Source: Tetrahymena thermophila SB210 (Eukaryota; Ciliophora; Oligohymenophorea; Hymenostomatida; Tetrahymenidae). From it: a stretch of 64,000 nucleotides of DNA. The notes beneath the pieces were generated by a model, which made no database searches, was not told where the DNA came from, and worked only from the letters and a program-made list of their open reading frames with translations. Below, piece by piece: positions 25,901 to 39,469 of the stretch (position 1 is its first letter; the number at the start of each line of letters is the position of its first letter). Position numbers and translations under genes: made by a program. Location of the stretch: assembly GCF_000189635.1 (NCBI RefSeq), contig NW_002476377.1:372001-436000 (forward strand). The letters run 5' to 3'.

Positions 25901-28900
25901 AATTCAGGGATAGAAACTAAAACTTAACTATCAGCAGAAAGTGTTCTTTTCATTTTAGAAGGTTTTATAGAAATAGATGAGCTTATGCTAGTACTTTAAT
26001 ATAAATCTAAGCTGTTTATTCTTAATCTTCCTTTTTATTTACTGTCTACTTACTAACCTTCATTTGGTATAGGAGATTAATCAGGTAAAGAATCACTCTA
26101 AAAACTTTAATTAAGTTGACTGAAGCTAGACAATGAAGAATTAAAGTTTAGAGTATCATTTGAAAAAACAGAAAATTCATCATTCTAAGTTTGAAAAGAA
26201 TTAAATTGTAATACTTAAATTAATTTATTGATATTTGAAGGGCATCTACTTAATAATTCGAATAGTTAAATACCAAGTATTTAGCATCTTTAGCCTAAAT
26301 AATTTAAAGAACTCTTTTCCATATCCCATCCACCAAATATATCTGGATCTATTTTTTAGGTAATAATTATAAATACCTAAATTAAGTCTTCTTCGTTTTC
26401 TACAACTATAATTTCACTGATATTTTCGTTTGTTTCTATATATTTAATAAAAATAGTTAATATTTCTGTTCTAATAGTATTTGTATTTTACAATAAAATG
26501 CTTTGAAGTTAACTTCATTCTCTTACAAATAGCTAAAATTTATAGGATCTACTATTATCATTCCTTGAACTAATATGTTTTACAAATAAAAAATAGTTAA
26601 AAAAGATAAATTCTAACTTAATTAAAAATAATTTTCTTTTTTAAACATAAACATTATTAATGATTTACTTGCTTTTTATTCTTCACTGTTAAAGTATCGA
26701 GGAGAAACATCGAATTTTCCATTGTAAATACTAAAAAATAAGGCATCAACTGAATCAGTGGCAGGATTAGGCAGTTTGTGAGGTGAACTTCTTGCAAATA
26801 TTTCTACGAGCATTAGTGTTATATCTCCGACAAATTTGTTTTAACTTATTTAAAATTATTTAAATCAAAAGAAATTTAAATTTTCTTTGAATACTTTTTT
26901 ATAAATTTACATTGGTGATTTTTGATTTAAAGAATTTCTAGTTTTTATTGGAGATTTATCTTTGAATGGTGAAATAATGTTAAACTCATCAGTAAGTCGA
27001 CTAGGTTATTGAGGAGTTTAATTCTAAAAATCTTTTAAGATTTATTAATATGAAGGTGGTTGCTATTGATATTTGAACGTTTATTTATTATCATACATTG
27101 ATATTTTAAACGATTCATAGTCATCAGTTAAATATATCCTGAAAAATTTAGGTAATTTTAATTCATTTTTAATATCACATGCATATAGTTTATTTATAGG
27201 AGCTTTTATCAATCCATGACTTAAGATTTGAGCTTATTATAGCTTGTTGACTACATTTTTATTTTTCATTTGATAGTGATCAAATAAATCAACCATATTT
27301 TCGTAATAAGGGCTTTTGAAATTTAATTAAACTATTTAAATAAATAAATGAAAAAAAAAATAGGTATAATTATTTTACTATTGATGCTCAAAGAATGAGT
27401 TTGATTATTAAAAATTTTTGACAATAGCTTCAAAAGGAGGTGGTTTCTTCGAATATGTAAATTAAAAGGTTTCAAAATAAAGCTAATTGCTGTTTATAGG
27501 CTATTCAAAAAAAGTTTCCTCAGGAAATAAAAATGGTTTATCTTTAAGTGATTTATTAATTTCAACCTAGCATCGACAAATATGAACAGGTTAGTTACAG
27601 TATTTACATACATCAAAAATAGAATCAACGTTCTACTTCAAATTATTTTTATCGACTTTGTAGCGATTTCTCCAGAAAGCAACATGATTTGGTTTTTTCA
27701 TTGCATTTGATTATATCACATCAAAAGCATTTTTATTCTCTGTACTAGATTTTAATAGCTAATTATCTTTTAAGATATCTTCTAGGTCTATCATTTCTTT
27801 TTCTTCTTCCTCTTCTTTATCTGATAAGCACACTTCAGGATCTTCATCTCCATCACCCATATACACCTCAAAGTCTATTGATTGCTTATCAAGCTACTTT
27901 TTAAGATATTTATCTTCGGCTTCTTCATCATTTTGCTAAAGGAGCATTTCCAAAATACCTTTTTTCCTAGTTTTGTAATCTTCAAATCTACCTTTTAATA
28001 TATATAAAACAGCCTTTTTAATATTAAATAGAATTATAAACATTAATATTACTAACTACTTTAGAATAAATTTCATTTTTTTAATTCTATTTTTGCTTGA
28101 AAAAATTCTAAATCACATTCAAGTTTAAGAAAATTTCATCAGGGTCTTTCAATTTAGTTTGCGACTTTTAGAAATACTGTAAAATGTGTTGGTTAAACTA
28201 TTTCCTAACTTTTTCATCATTCATGTGATTTACAGAATTGTATATATCACATCTACCTGTCCTAAATTCTAATGATCCCTCAATGTTATTTTCTAGAGAA
28301 ATTCGTATTGTGTTAGGGGAGTTTATTTAAAAAATTTATCTTCTTCTATTTTCTTCCAACCACAATTCTTTAATGGCTTTTGTGATTTGCACAGTTATTT
28401 CAAAACTAAGAACCTTCCCTCTTTCAAAATGAGTGTATTTAAGAAAAGGATTTTTATCTAAAGAAAGCATTTAAAAGTTATTTTTTTAACTTTAATTAGC
28501 TTCATCATCACTGCTTTCATCATCTTCTTTATCTTTATCACAGTGATAAATAAAATTAATCAGATTTTTACTTTCAACATCTGCTTCTATATAACAAGTC
28601 GAAGATTTCTATTACCTAGAAAAGTATTCAGGAAACTCTTCGTATATTTCCAAGAGATCAAATTCATAATTGTAAAGATTTTATTTCATTTATCCTTTAG
28701 CAATTTAATTAAGAGAAAGCTTTTGAAAAATATTAGCATTGTTTTCACTAAAATCTTTTCTAAATTTATAGTTTATTGCATACACTTCTTTCATTCCATA
28801 AATGTAGTTATCACTATAAAAATGCATAAAGTAACTGATGTGACCCTTTAAGATTAATAAAATTAAATATTATTTATATGAGATAGATTAATGAGTAAAA

Positions 28901-29701
28901 TTTTCAGTAATTAATTTATTATTACATCATAAATTTAGAATCTTAGATTCATAATTGCTCCTGCTATGAGTATTTCTTGTATCTTTTTCCCATGACTTGG
29001 ATTGTAATAAATTATCTTGATAAAAGGTTCATCGTAAGCATGATATCCATAATAATCTTTTTTGTATACTATTTCAGCTTTGTGTACTATTTATTATAAG
29101 TTTTTAAATCCTGCATACTTTTAGGCTTTATTTGGTTAGTTTTTAGCATTTGATTAAGAATAGACCTTTTAGAAGCATTCTTCTACTTTAGAGCAAAATT
29201 CATATAAAAAAGAATCTAACTTTTCTCTATCTATGTAATATAAAAATAAAATAGATTTTAGCATTATCAAAAATTATACATCAAGTGGAACCTTTAGATT
29301 CAAAAATATGTGAAATTCTATCAGCTTTCACATAGAAGTAAGGAAAATACTATTGAAAATTACCAAATAAATTAATGTTTTAGTGTTTGATTTGCAATAA
29401 AATTTACATTATGAACATTTAAACAGCACTTTTATCCATATTTATTTGCCCCAAACAATCTTATAATGGGAACTTGTTAAACTTTTTATCCTTTATAGTT
29501 TGTTATGTTCTTATAGAATTCAAAATCTTCATAGAAATACTCTTTACCAAATGAAAGTCTTACATTATCTTAAGGTAGCTTAATCATAATGAAATCGTGA
29601 CTAAATGCTATAATGTTTAAAGTTTACAGCTATCCCTTCTTTTTTAAATGCTCATCTAAGAAGTTTTCATTTAAAGGAGAAGCAACATTTGTCACTTTCA
29701 T
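22922..29701 (-). CDS. REV3: DNA polymerase zeta catalytic subunit (REV3), translesion synthesis
   Basis: Fifteen exons were placed (29701-29408, 29349-29292, 29230-28926, 28845-28060, 28013-26911, 26844-26669, 26569-26527, 26470-25588, 25530-25392, 25307-25024, 24971-24811, 24749-24265, 24210-23465, 23413-23342, 23281-22922). All phases close to about 1,964 residues. The B-family N-terminal domain includes YYGYHAYDEPFIKI and AGAIMN. A REV3-type exonuclease-like region has DPDIFGGW, then ITRGSQFRVEG. Catalytic motif A is DFQSLYPSVMIAYNYCYSTC (~1417), motif B is VVYGYTGASFSGRMP and motif C is YGDTDSVFVLLKG (~1596). The C-terminus has both metal sites: CysA (CIIC..CNSC) and CysB (CKNC..CVEYNC), the iron-sulphur site that in family members binds the accessory subunits. 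Two low-complexity Ser/Gln/Asn inserts separate the domains. Pol zeta extends from damaged template ends. It is divergent from the acyltransferase gene with a 440-bp shared upstream region. Confidence 0.95.
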
Positions 29702-30141
29702 TAAACGGTGAGTAAAAATTTAAAAAAAGTAAATTGATCTATTAAAATCTAGAAATAAAATTTAATATGTTGCTAAGCTAAATAGTAAGAATTAATTGTA
29801 AAGGAATAATTGATATTGATTTCAAAAGATTTCTTAACTAGATTTTAGTTGTAGAAACCCTTTTAAGTTTCTATTTTATTAAAATTTTTAAAAAAATTGT
29901 CAGAACTATTTACTAATTTTAATGCATCAGAATTTTAATTGTTAAATGAATAAAGTGCGCATTACTATTTTAGTTAATAGAATAAAAACTAATTGAAAGA
30001 TATTTATTAACTTAATTTATAAATAGAAAAGCAAATTAAAAACTGGAATGTTTAGGAAATCTTATAATTATTAACCCACAATAAATTAAATAATTTAAAT
30101 TTTTTTTTGCATATAAAGCAAAATAAATAGCTGAAAAATAA
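29702..30141. other. Bidirectional upstream region of REV3 and the acyltransferase
   Basis: 440 bp between two divergent start codons; it must hold both promoters. It is A/T-rich with no element that I recognise. Confidence 0.5.
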
Positions 30142-31720
30142 ATGTCAGTTGGTTCAAAAGATTTGATAACAGATCTTTTTTCTTAATTTGATCTGTTTTA
30201 CAACAAGCATATAGGACCTTTCAATTAGGTAGTTGCTCCTATAAATCAGGTTTTAGAAAAGATAGCTAAAGAAGTATTTGATAATGATGTAATTTTTTTT
30301 TAACCAGCAAATAAGTAGAATCAAATTAAATTTATTTAAAATTTTAGGTTACTTCTGACTAGATTAAGCTTTTACTATGTTTTGTAGGAATCATTCCATT
30401 AGGATTTATTCTATTCTAAATAAAATCTCCTCTTTTAAGACATGTTTATAGTTCTCTATTGGGTTTTATTTTAAGTTTTCTTGTGTACGGTGGTAATGTA
30501 ATATCCTCTCATGTAATGACTTTAGTTACTTATATTCTGTGTGCTATATTTGGTAGACACTCATAAAAGGTTGTCTTTGTATTCTGCCTTACTTTCTTAT
30601 CAGTCCATCATATTTATCGTCAAATTACTGATTACGGTGGCTGGAGGATGGATGTTTCTGTCATACTCATGATGAATTTCTGTAAGCTTGTCTCATTTGC
30701 ATTTTGTTATTCTGATGGTTTCAAGGATGAAAAATAATTGTCTGAGGACTAAAAAGAGCGTAGAATATAGAAGCTTCCTAATATTTTCAGCTTTTTTTCG
30801 TATATTAACTTTTTGGGCAGTGCAATTGCTGGTCCTACTTTTGATTACTATGAATTTGACAATTTCATCAACTTAAAGAATGGATATGCAAACATTCCTC
30901 ACCCTATTTTAGATACCTTTAAAAATCTAGGAATAGGTATGGTTTACCTCTTTATAACAGCTAGAGTTCTTCCTAAATTCCCCCTTGAACATGTCCTCAC
31001 ACCAGAGTATGGAGATCTAAATCTACTCTCAAAAGTTGTTTACTATAATTTAGCAATTATTAAATTAGAGTAAGATATTATGCAGGTTGGTTGATGATCC
31101 AATGCTCATGTGCCTCAACAGGTATTACTTATAATAATTTATCAAAGAAATTCGATTAAATTGTCACAGTAGAAGAAAGTTTAGAGCTTAGTCACGAAGT
31201 TAAAGTTATAGTAGATAAATGGAATAAAACAATTTAAGTATGGTTGAAGCGTTATGTTTACTTCCGTCTTTATTCAGAATAAGAAATTAAGAATAGCAAA
31301 ACTAAAGCTTCATATGCATAATATGCAACTATTTTAGTCAGTGCTTTTTGGCATGGTTTCTATCCAGGTTACTATTTAGCTTTCTTATAATGGGCAGTTT
31401 ATATTTCAGTAAGTAAATTTATGTGGAAGGCTGCTACTAATGGAAAGAAAATCTTTAAAATATTTGAGAAGTTTGGAATAGTCCATAAAGTACTTAGATG
31501 GTTTGTATGTATGAGTTTCTTCAATTCCTTTGGTGTTCAGTTTGTTCTTTTGAGTGCAGAGAGTGCATGGATATTCTCTAAAAACATTAATTTCTATACT
31601 ATTACTATAGTAATATGTCTATTTGCATTCTTCCTTATCACCAATTGGGGCCAAAGAACTCCCAGAAACAAATAAGAAGGATAAACCAAAGAAAGTGCCA
31701 AAAATATCAAATAAGATTGA
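30142..31720 (+). CDS. MBOAT-family lysophospholipid acyltransferase, with an apparent frame break
   Basis: Exon 1 is 30142-30288 and exon 2 starts at 30348 after a 59-bp intron. The product is about 505 residues with ~10 hydrophobic helices, the size of MBOAT1/2/LPCAT3/ALE1 enzymes, which acylate lysophospholipids in the ER using acyl-CoA. Family marks are DYGGWRMDVSVILMM, GSAIAGPTFDYYEF, the Asn-bearing VDKWNKTIQVWLKRYVY, and SAFWHGFYPGYY with the catalytic His near residue 385. Homology moves from frame ...YYNLAIIKLE to frame RYYAGWLMIQ at about 31068-31073: the upstream frame would end at TGA 31091-31093. The shift equals one missing or two extra bases, and no intron fits the interval. 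It is either a sequencing error or a real lesion. The C-terminal tail is Lys/Gln-rich and ends at TGA 31718-31720. Confidence 0.85.
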
Positions 31721-32954
31721 AAGCAAAAAGATAAAATTGAATAGTTTAATTAAATCTTTTGATTAATATATAAAATTAATTAATGTGCGTATTATTCGTA
31801 TTTAATGTCCTTAAATTACTCAAATAAACACTTTCAATTTTTTTCATGATAAAAATTAAATAAAAAGAAAACCAAAATTATAAAATCTATTTTTTAGTTA
31901 AGATTAATAAATCTTTATTATTATTATTATTATAATTATTATTATTTATATTATTATTATTCTAAAATAAAATGATAAAATATACAAATATAAAGATTAT
32001 TCTATCTAGTTTTACAAGAATTTTAAACTTTTACACTTTAAATAAAATTGTAAATCTCTCTCAAAAATCAAAATGACGACATATATGTCATTTAATTTTT
32101 TTATTCGAAAATACTTGAACTTAGTCCCACCTTTTAACCTCAATTAAAAGATTATTTGTTTAGTTAAAGTTAAAATAAAGATAAATAGTTTAATAAATTT
32201 TAATTATATTTAATTTATGTTCAAATAATCTATTTAATTAGATTAAAATTGAATGACTAATTAATTCAAATATTTACTATTATTTATTTAATAATCAATA
32301 TTTTTTATTGATTTTTACAAGAATTATATAGATAAAATTTTATAAACAAAGGTTGTTAAAAAAGACAGCATAATATTTTTCGCAATTAAAAATAAATATT
32401 TAAATTCTAGATTAAAATTAAAACTAAAAAATTTATAAAAAAAATATTTTAAAAATATAATTTTATTATATTATTAGCTGAAAATATGATAGGAATTAAT
32501 AATAAATAATTTTTCTGGATTATCTTCTCAATTTTTTTGAACTAAAATAATTTAAAAAATTGGCATAAAATTAAAGCTTTAAAAATAATATTTAAAAAAT
32601 ATTACCTCTTTATTTAATAATATTTTACTAATTTAGTTTGGTGAGAATATGATAAAAATTAGAATTTAATTAATTTTCAAATAAATTTTAATATTAAAAA
32701 TATTAAAACATTGAAAATATTAATTATAATTTAAAATATATTTTAGTTTGAATGATATTATTTTACATAATAAACTAAAACTAAGCCATATTTACTTCAA
32801 TAACTGAAAAGCAAATAAAGAATATAAACAAATAAATAAGTACTACTTTTAAAAGCTTTAAATTTATTATTTAGTGCATTTTTAAATTATATTTCTAACA
32901 TCTAATTTTATTTAAATGTTAATTTATAATATTCGTTGATTAATTCAACAGATT
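31721..32954. other. AT-rich intergenic region
   Basis: Convergent spacer with a TTATTATTATTATTATAATTATTATTATT simple-sequence run near 31.92-31.96 kb and long A/T tracts. No gene signal. Confidence 0.5.
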
Positions 32955-33721
32955 TCATCTGTAATCATGAGATTTCTTATTAAAGTCAACTCTATTATTT
33001 TCTAGATCTTGATAGATAGAGAATTGCTTCTCAAAGTCTTTTCTTTCAACTTTTTCTTATATCATCTTTTTTTTAAACATATATAAATTTATTAGCATTG
33101 CGATTTTACACTCAAAATAAATATTTTACCTTTCTATTTTAATTCATCATGTGTCTTTCGTATTCTCTTTTTGCAGCTCTTGCTTATTCTTCTTTCTTTA
33201 TTTTATTTTAAAAATTCATTTTAGAGGAGGCACTTGAAAAAATAACTTTTTACTCTGGCATTTTCAAGGAAATATTTATAATTCTTAGCATTCTCATATT
33301 CATTAAGCTTTTTCTCTCTGAGTTAGTAGCAATCTTTAGCATCTTTAAGGAAATCTACTTCTTTCTTTTAATGTTATCTGTAATTTAAAAATGTTTTAAA
33401 GCAAATTAAAATTTATTTTGCTTAAGATAATTTAAAATGTTACCTTAATTCGTATTTTTCTTCCCTACTTCCATCAAAGAAGGCTCTTCTATGTTCATGG
33501 ATGTTATTATATAAATTTTGCTTTGATTGCATCTTTTGTGATTCTTTTTCATGTTATAGATCCTAATATAAAATTAAAAATAAGTAAAAGCAGCAAGCAG
33601 CATTTAATATAAAATGCGAATTAATTGGTATTTCATTTTAATTTCATACTAGAGTTGTTTAATTACGACCATGATATTGTTAAACGGGTCTGTTTAAGAT
33701 TCCTTGCCTGACTTTATTCAT
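32955..33721 (-). CDS. Small charged helical protein, unknown function
   Basis: Five small exons (33721-33650, 33562-33444, 33377-33254, 33195-33130, 33065-32955) close in frame to 163 residues. The start is MNKVRQGILNRPVQQYHG and the end is NKKSHDYR before TGA. Almost the whole chain after residue 25 is Lys/Glu/Arg-rich and predicted alpha-helical, with words such as HEHRRAFFDGSREEKYELR and ARAAKREYERHMMNQNRK. Short basic helical proteins like this are frequent among ciliary or cytoskeletal components, which is a guess from composition only. Two of its four introns end in AAG and one in CAG. No family was recognised. Confidence 0.65.
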
Positions 33722-34175
33722 TTTATTTAACGATTCCCTATTTTATTTTTCAGATTAAATTTTTATTATTTCTTTTTAAATTATTGCAAAGGATTTCTTG
33801 TATGAATGTTTTAATTTCTCATTTAAATAATAGAAACGACTTTATTTTAAATGCCAACATTTAAATAGAAATTATAGTGATAATTAATTAACTAATGCTT
33901 TTAATTCTAATTTCATTAGCTTATATAACAAATATTTTCTATTTATCTTTAAAATATGCATTCATTCTACTTTATGTGTCTGTTAAATTAGATATTTTTC
34001 ATTAATTATTTAAGGTTAAAAATAAATTTTATTTTCATTCATTGCTTTGGCACATTTCTAACAAATAATAACTAGAATATTCTTTTTTTTAGTGATTTTA
34101 AAATTATAAATTATACTCTATAGCGCATAGCTAATTATATATATAATAAGTAACAAAATATTTATATTAATTATT
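33722..34175. other. AT-rich intergenic region
   Basis: Spacer between the FEN1 3' end and the start of the small helical protein gene. Nothing else seen. Confidence 0.5.
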
Positions 34176-35584
34176 TCATTTTTTTCCTCCCTTTTTATTT
34201 GCACTTTTAGTATTTGTTGGCTTTTTAGATGCCTTACTTGTTGATGATGTATCTTTAGGCTATACTTTAAAGAAATCATTCAGTCTGGTTTAAGAACCTT
34301 TATGTTCTTTAGCATTCTATGATTAATTTAAAATAAATTTTTATTTAATTTAAAAAATATAATTTTACTAAAACTTTTTCCATCTAACTGGTAACTCTTT
34401 ACTCGCTAAATCCTTTTTCTTCTACTAAAAATTTCTTTAATTCTTCTACATCTGGTTTCTTCCATTCAAGCTTTTTATAAATAAACACAGTTTATATATA
34501 AATATTTACATAAAAAAGATCAATTTTACCTAAATAGTCTCTGGATCAGTAACTTCAGGATTAATAAAAAGATCTCTTGCTGATACATAATCATAAGAAC
34601 TTGGTACTGTATATTTTTATTTTTTAGTGCTTTGTTTGTTAACTTCTTCCATGTGTTCAAGAACTTTCTCTAGAGATTTGTGCTCTGTTATAAGTTTGAA
34701 AGCATTAACTGGGCCAACACCTTCTATACGTCCTAAATAATCGCATCCACATAAGATACACAAATCAACAAATTCATTATGAGATAACTTTAATTCTTAT
34801 AGCATCTTTTCGTAGTTTATTTCTGTAATTGGTTCCTTTTTACTATTGAGATTTCTCAAGAGAAAAGGTGTAGCAAAAGTGAGAGCATCCATATCTTCAG
34901 TAACAGTAGCAAAAACTTTCTTAGCTTTTGCCAAAGCAGCGCATTATGCTTCTGCTTCACATGGGGCTAAAATCACTGGAACACCAACCAATTAAAGTAA
35001 TTTTATTGCATCAGCTTTCATTTCTTTTGTAATATGCAAATTACGTTGTTCTTGCTTTAAAGCTTCTTACATATCACCAGTTTCTATAGCAGTTTTTTAC
35101 TTTTCAGCAGCTTCGTCTTTTGCTTTTTGTCTTCTTGCAAGCTTATAAATAAAAAATATTTTTAAATATTTCATTAAGTTCAATCTTTAAAAAATGTTGA
35201 ATGAATTTGTTTATTTATTTATTACTTCACCACTCTTGAATTAAGGAGGTTTACCATCGAAAACCCAAACTGGCTTGAGACCATTTTCGATAAGCATTAC
35301 AGTTCTATTAAGTAAACCAACTAAATGTCCTGTTTTATTGCCATCTTTATCTGTTAAATTTTATATCTAGAAATCAGAAGCACTGCTTGTAGTTGCTAAA
35401 AATTAATACATTGCCTATTTATAGTAAATATGAATAAAATAATTAGATTATGCTTAAATTAGTTATTGATTACCATAGAGGCATCACATGCAATCATACG
35501 GCCAGCATAGAATTTTAGATCTGATGTCTTAATGCATCCAGGAGCTTTCTCCTTTAATAGATCCATCAATTTATGAATTCCCAT
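34176..35584 (-). CDS. FEN1: Flap endonuclease 1 (FEN1/RAD27)
   Basis: Five exons (35584-35474, 35414-35226, 35141-34530, 34470-34369, 34316-34176) give 384 residues, the usual FEN1 length. FEN1 removes 5' flaps during Okazaki fragment maturation and long-patch repair. The N-terminal nuclease block has [19 protein letters not shown] and Asp34 in the metal site, then VWVFDGKPP. The internal block has the Glu pair in [13 protein letters not shown] and the Asp pair in [17 protein letters not shown], which leads into the helix-hairpin-helix. A PCNA-binding box QTRLNDFF lies at 347-354 and a Lys-rich tail ends the protein. The PIP-box Gln is encoded by TAA, so it exists only in the ciliate code. 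All phases close; two of four introns end in AAG. Confidence 0.96.
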
Positions 35585-36884
35585 TTTCTCTCTCTATTAA
35601 TTGCTTTAACCTAAAATGAAGATGACCTTTTTTAATTATTTATTTATTTTTGTTTGTTTAATAATTATATCAAATATTTATTAAAAATTTGCAAGTGATT
35701 TATACAAAAAAATTCTTTTAAGTGAATTATTTGATATATAAATATCATTCCTATATGTAAATTTATCTAAAAATTCTAGGAGCCTAATGAAATTATTAGC
35801 GGCATATTCTATTCATTAAAAGCAAATGCAAATTATAATAATTCCGGTTAATTTGAATTAGGAAAGTTAGTAATTTTTTAAGTTTTGATTTAATAAAAAA
35901 TAGCGCTAACATTACTTCAGATTTATAGTGATCAATTTTCTTTTTCATTTTTTATAATAAAGTATTTTATTGAATTACATCATGCAAAATTGTTAATACA
36001 TCAAGAATAAAAATAGACAATTAAATTATCTGCATTAATATTATATTTAGTAAGAAAAAGTATTTGAAGGCACTCTACTCTAATTATGTTTTATTTTTAT
36101 ATTTTGCTAATTAATAAAGTCAAAATATTTTAATTAATATTCAGGACGGACTTGAATTCATTTAGATAATTATTACTATTTTTGAATTATTTTAAAAGCT
36201 AAATTTTTAATTTTATTTTCATTTATCAAACTCTTTAAAAGGCACTGATCAAAAAAAAAAAAATCCATAAATTTTACTATTTTGAGAAAAAAAGTATTTA
36301 TATCTCTTGTATTTCTTTTCACAGAAATCAAAATTAATTTAATAACTAAAATAATAACAAATTTTCATTAATTACATCAAGCTTTAAATCAATTTTTGAA
36401 TATAGTTTTTTAAAAGTTTAGCCCATAAAATTTATGTTAATATTTATAATCAATCAAGACTTCTCAAATCTATGGATCTTAATAAGAAAAAAATAAATAT
36501 ATGTAGAATAAGAATCATAATAGAATCAATTCATTTCTCACTTAAAAATAATCAAATTAAATTAATTGAGGAGAACAGACTATGTTTAAATAATATATTT
36601 ATTTATTACTTACCATACATTTCTAAAATTTTAAATACACTGTAAATTCTTACATATTGCAAATTAAATTTTGGCTATAGTTGTTAAAAGATGTTTTTAC
36701 TATTTTGGCAAGCAATAATTCTACAAAATAAGGTCTTAATTAATTAAAATTTCCAGTAAATAAGAATTTAAATCAATATAAATATTGCAATTAATTGAAA
36801 CATAATTAAATTTGAATATTGAAATAAAAATTTAAACAAAATAATAATTTTCTTTTTGATTTTAAAATTTAGTGTTTCATCATA
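35585..36884. other. AT-rich intergenic region
   Basis: Spacer upstream of FEN1. From about 36720 rightward it resembles the sequence at about 39330-39470, which is the 3' flank of the duplicated transmembrane genes. Confidence 0.5.
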
Positions 36885-39160
36885 TCAACTGATGATTAAT
36901 TAATTCTAAATTGACTCCAAAATCCTCTTATCAATTTTATTCAAATTTAATTTATTTTATTAGCACTTTTCTAAAAATTTATGTAAGTACTCTTATTAAA
37001 GCTCTTCAGATCTTTATATTGCTTACTGCATTTCGTAATGGTTTAGATCTATACCTTATTTGTATTTTTTCAGAATATAAGAAATTCGTTATTTATAATT
37101 TATTTACCTTTTTTATAATCTAAAAGATTTGATGTACATCCAACGACTTATAATGCAGCTAATTAATCTTAATCTAGCAAGAGAAATATAGCTTTTTTCA
37201 AAAATAAAATATCTTTGTAAATTCTAAAAATATCAAGCTCTTCATCAATTTAAGCTTGAATCCTTTTAAATTGTTATAAACTAAAATGATCTGTGATTTA
37301 TTTTGTTTTTCTACATCTTTTAAATTAAAAATTTTTTAAAATATAAAAATAATTCATAAATAAATAAATAAAGAATAACCTGAATCCAAAAAGATATCTT
37401 TAAATTTTAGAAGATATATTTTTATTTTTGATTGCCTAGAATTTTTATAAAATTTAACAAAACTCTCTTTTTTTGTGAAAGTTTTATTCATCTAACTCAA
37501 CCATAGCTAAGTTATTAGTATTTAAGTCATGTATATTCTATTAGTTTTTTTTGTTTTCTTAAAAAAAGTTGCTAATTAAATTGTGATTAACTGAGTTTTG
37601 AGTTTGTTACGGAGAAGATTACTAGTATGGTAATAATTCAATTGATTTTTCAAATGCTTGTTTAAAATTTTGAGTTTTTTATTTCTTATTTATTTCAGAT
37701 TTTTATAGTTAAGTTTTAAGATTTGAATTATTTTTAATGTCCTAAAAAGAGTATTATTAATCATTATTCCCTTAATTTTTATGATTTTATTTCTACTACT
37801 AAAAAGGTATCGAATCAATTATAAAATTATTTGGTTAATCTAAAATTATATCTTATTTATTTTCTATTAGAGACAGATCTTTTTATTTTATCATAGAAAC
37901 TCTTGAATCTAACATTTATTTCATTTTAACAGAAATTGATGGTATTCTAGTATTAAATTTGAAAGAGTAACTGTCTATTTCGTCTTATATTTGCAAATTA
38001 TCACATTCTTCTTCTGTATCATTTTAAAGTTACTTTTGTTTCGATAGCTCTGTTTATGGGGACTGGTAGTTTTATTTCACTAGTTTAACATCTTTAGATA
38101 TTTGTAAATAAATATCTAAGTAATGATTTTATAAAAAAAGCATGAAAAAGTCTTTTTTGATAGCATTTAAAGATGCTTTCTTAGCTATAAATCCAATTAG
38201 CATCAACAAATTAAAAATGCTGATAACAAAAGAAAAGATTTATGAGATTAATGGATATTAAATGTCAATACGCTAGTATACTTAGTCAATTAAAACATTT
38301 ATTGAAATAAAATAATTAATTCCTACTAACTTATATATAGATTACCTGTCTATAGTTTAATTTTCTAAACTATACTATAAAGGAGAACTAAACTAATTTT
38401 CTGATTAAATAAAAAATCCTTACTTCACATGAGTTATTTATTCTAATATTTTTAGATTTGATAGCACTTGTTAATTGCTTAACCCAAAAACTATACTGCT
38501 CATATAGCTAGTCTCTATTTTTTAAGATGTAGTGTTGTATTAAGAAGTCTTTACCCTAATTTTAACTGCAGCATTAAAACCATTTATCAGATTATCTATT
38601 TTTTCTTAGCTTGCACAATTATCAGGAATAGTTGTTTTAAATAAGTCTAAATCATTACAACCATAAATATTTATCTGGATTTAAGACAAAATATTATCTT
38701 TTTAATTAGAAATCAACGTACTGTTTGGTAATTTAGAGATGTCTAAACAATAATATCCTTATAAATCAGGATTGACACATTTTATTATATCTATAGGCAA
38801 TAAAGTATAATCACTCTATCGTTGATATAAATAGTAAGCCATATAAACAATATATGTTTAATTTGTTTATTATTCCAGAACATCAACGCTCAAGTTGAAA
38901 TTAGATTCAAATCTAAATGAAACAGTATCTTCTTATAACTCTAAATTAATAGAACTATCATTTACAAAGTTTTGGGCTTTATAGTTTGGAGCAATTAAAT
39001 TGTTGAAATATTAATTCAGAAGATAACCTAAATAAAAAATAGTAACTCCAAGAATTATAATGGATAAAAATGACCCACACAGAGTTCCTTTCTTTCTCGA
39101 TTAATTTTTTAAGCTAAAATTAAAATTTTATGAAAATAAATCAAGACTTGAAAGATTCAT
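36885..39160 (-). CDS. Ciliate-expanded transmembrane family protein, copy 1
   Basis: Exons 39160-37380, 37316-37108 and 37054-36885 give 719 residues. A 35-residue cytosolic start (MNLSSLDLFSQNFNFSL) is followed by TM1 (SFLSIIILGVTIFYLGYLL) and a ~260-residue presumably luminal domain with conserved short words such as INIYGCNDLDLF and TIPDNCASQ. TM2 is near YPLISQIFSFV..LLMLIGFIAKK. The cytosolic half has a Gln/Asn-rich linker and then a helical tail with ALQVVGCTSNLLDY and KCQQNKLNLNKIDKRIL. I recognise this arrangement as a large Tetrahymena family annotated only as transmembrane proteins; no biochemical role is known to me. Copy 2 lies immediately upstream in the same orientation with the same intron positions. 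Confidence 0.85.
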
Positions 39161-39469
39161 ATTTTTGCTAGTAGAAGTTTTAAGTTAATTTCTTTTAGAA
39201 CAGTGTAAAATTTTTAATTCTAATAAAAATAATAACTACTTTATTATTTGATAAAATTTAGTTTTTGGTTTAAAAGGAAAAAAAAAATGAAATTTTAAAA
39301 AATGCAAATTAAATTTTTAGCGATTCTCTATAAAATAGGTTTTAATTAATAAAAATTTACAGAATATAAGAATATAAATATTAACATTAATTCAAAGATA
39401 ATTAAAACTGAAAATAAAATTAAGAATTAAACAAAAAAATAGATTTCTTTTTAAATAAAATTTAGTTTT

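Noticed and set aside
27330-27405. Possible extra REV3 intron (GTAAAATAATTATACC...AAATAG)
   Set aside because: Removing it breaks the reading frame on the downstream side, whereas reading straight through keeps all later phases consistent.
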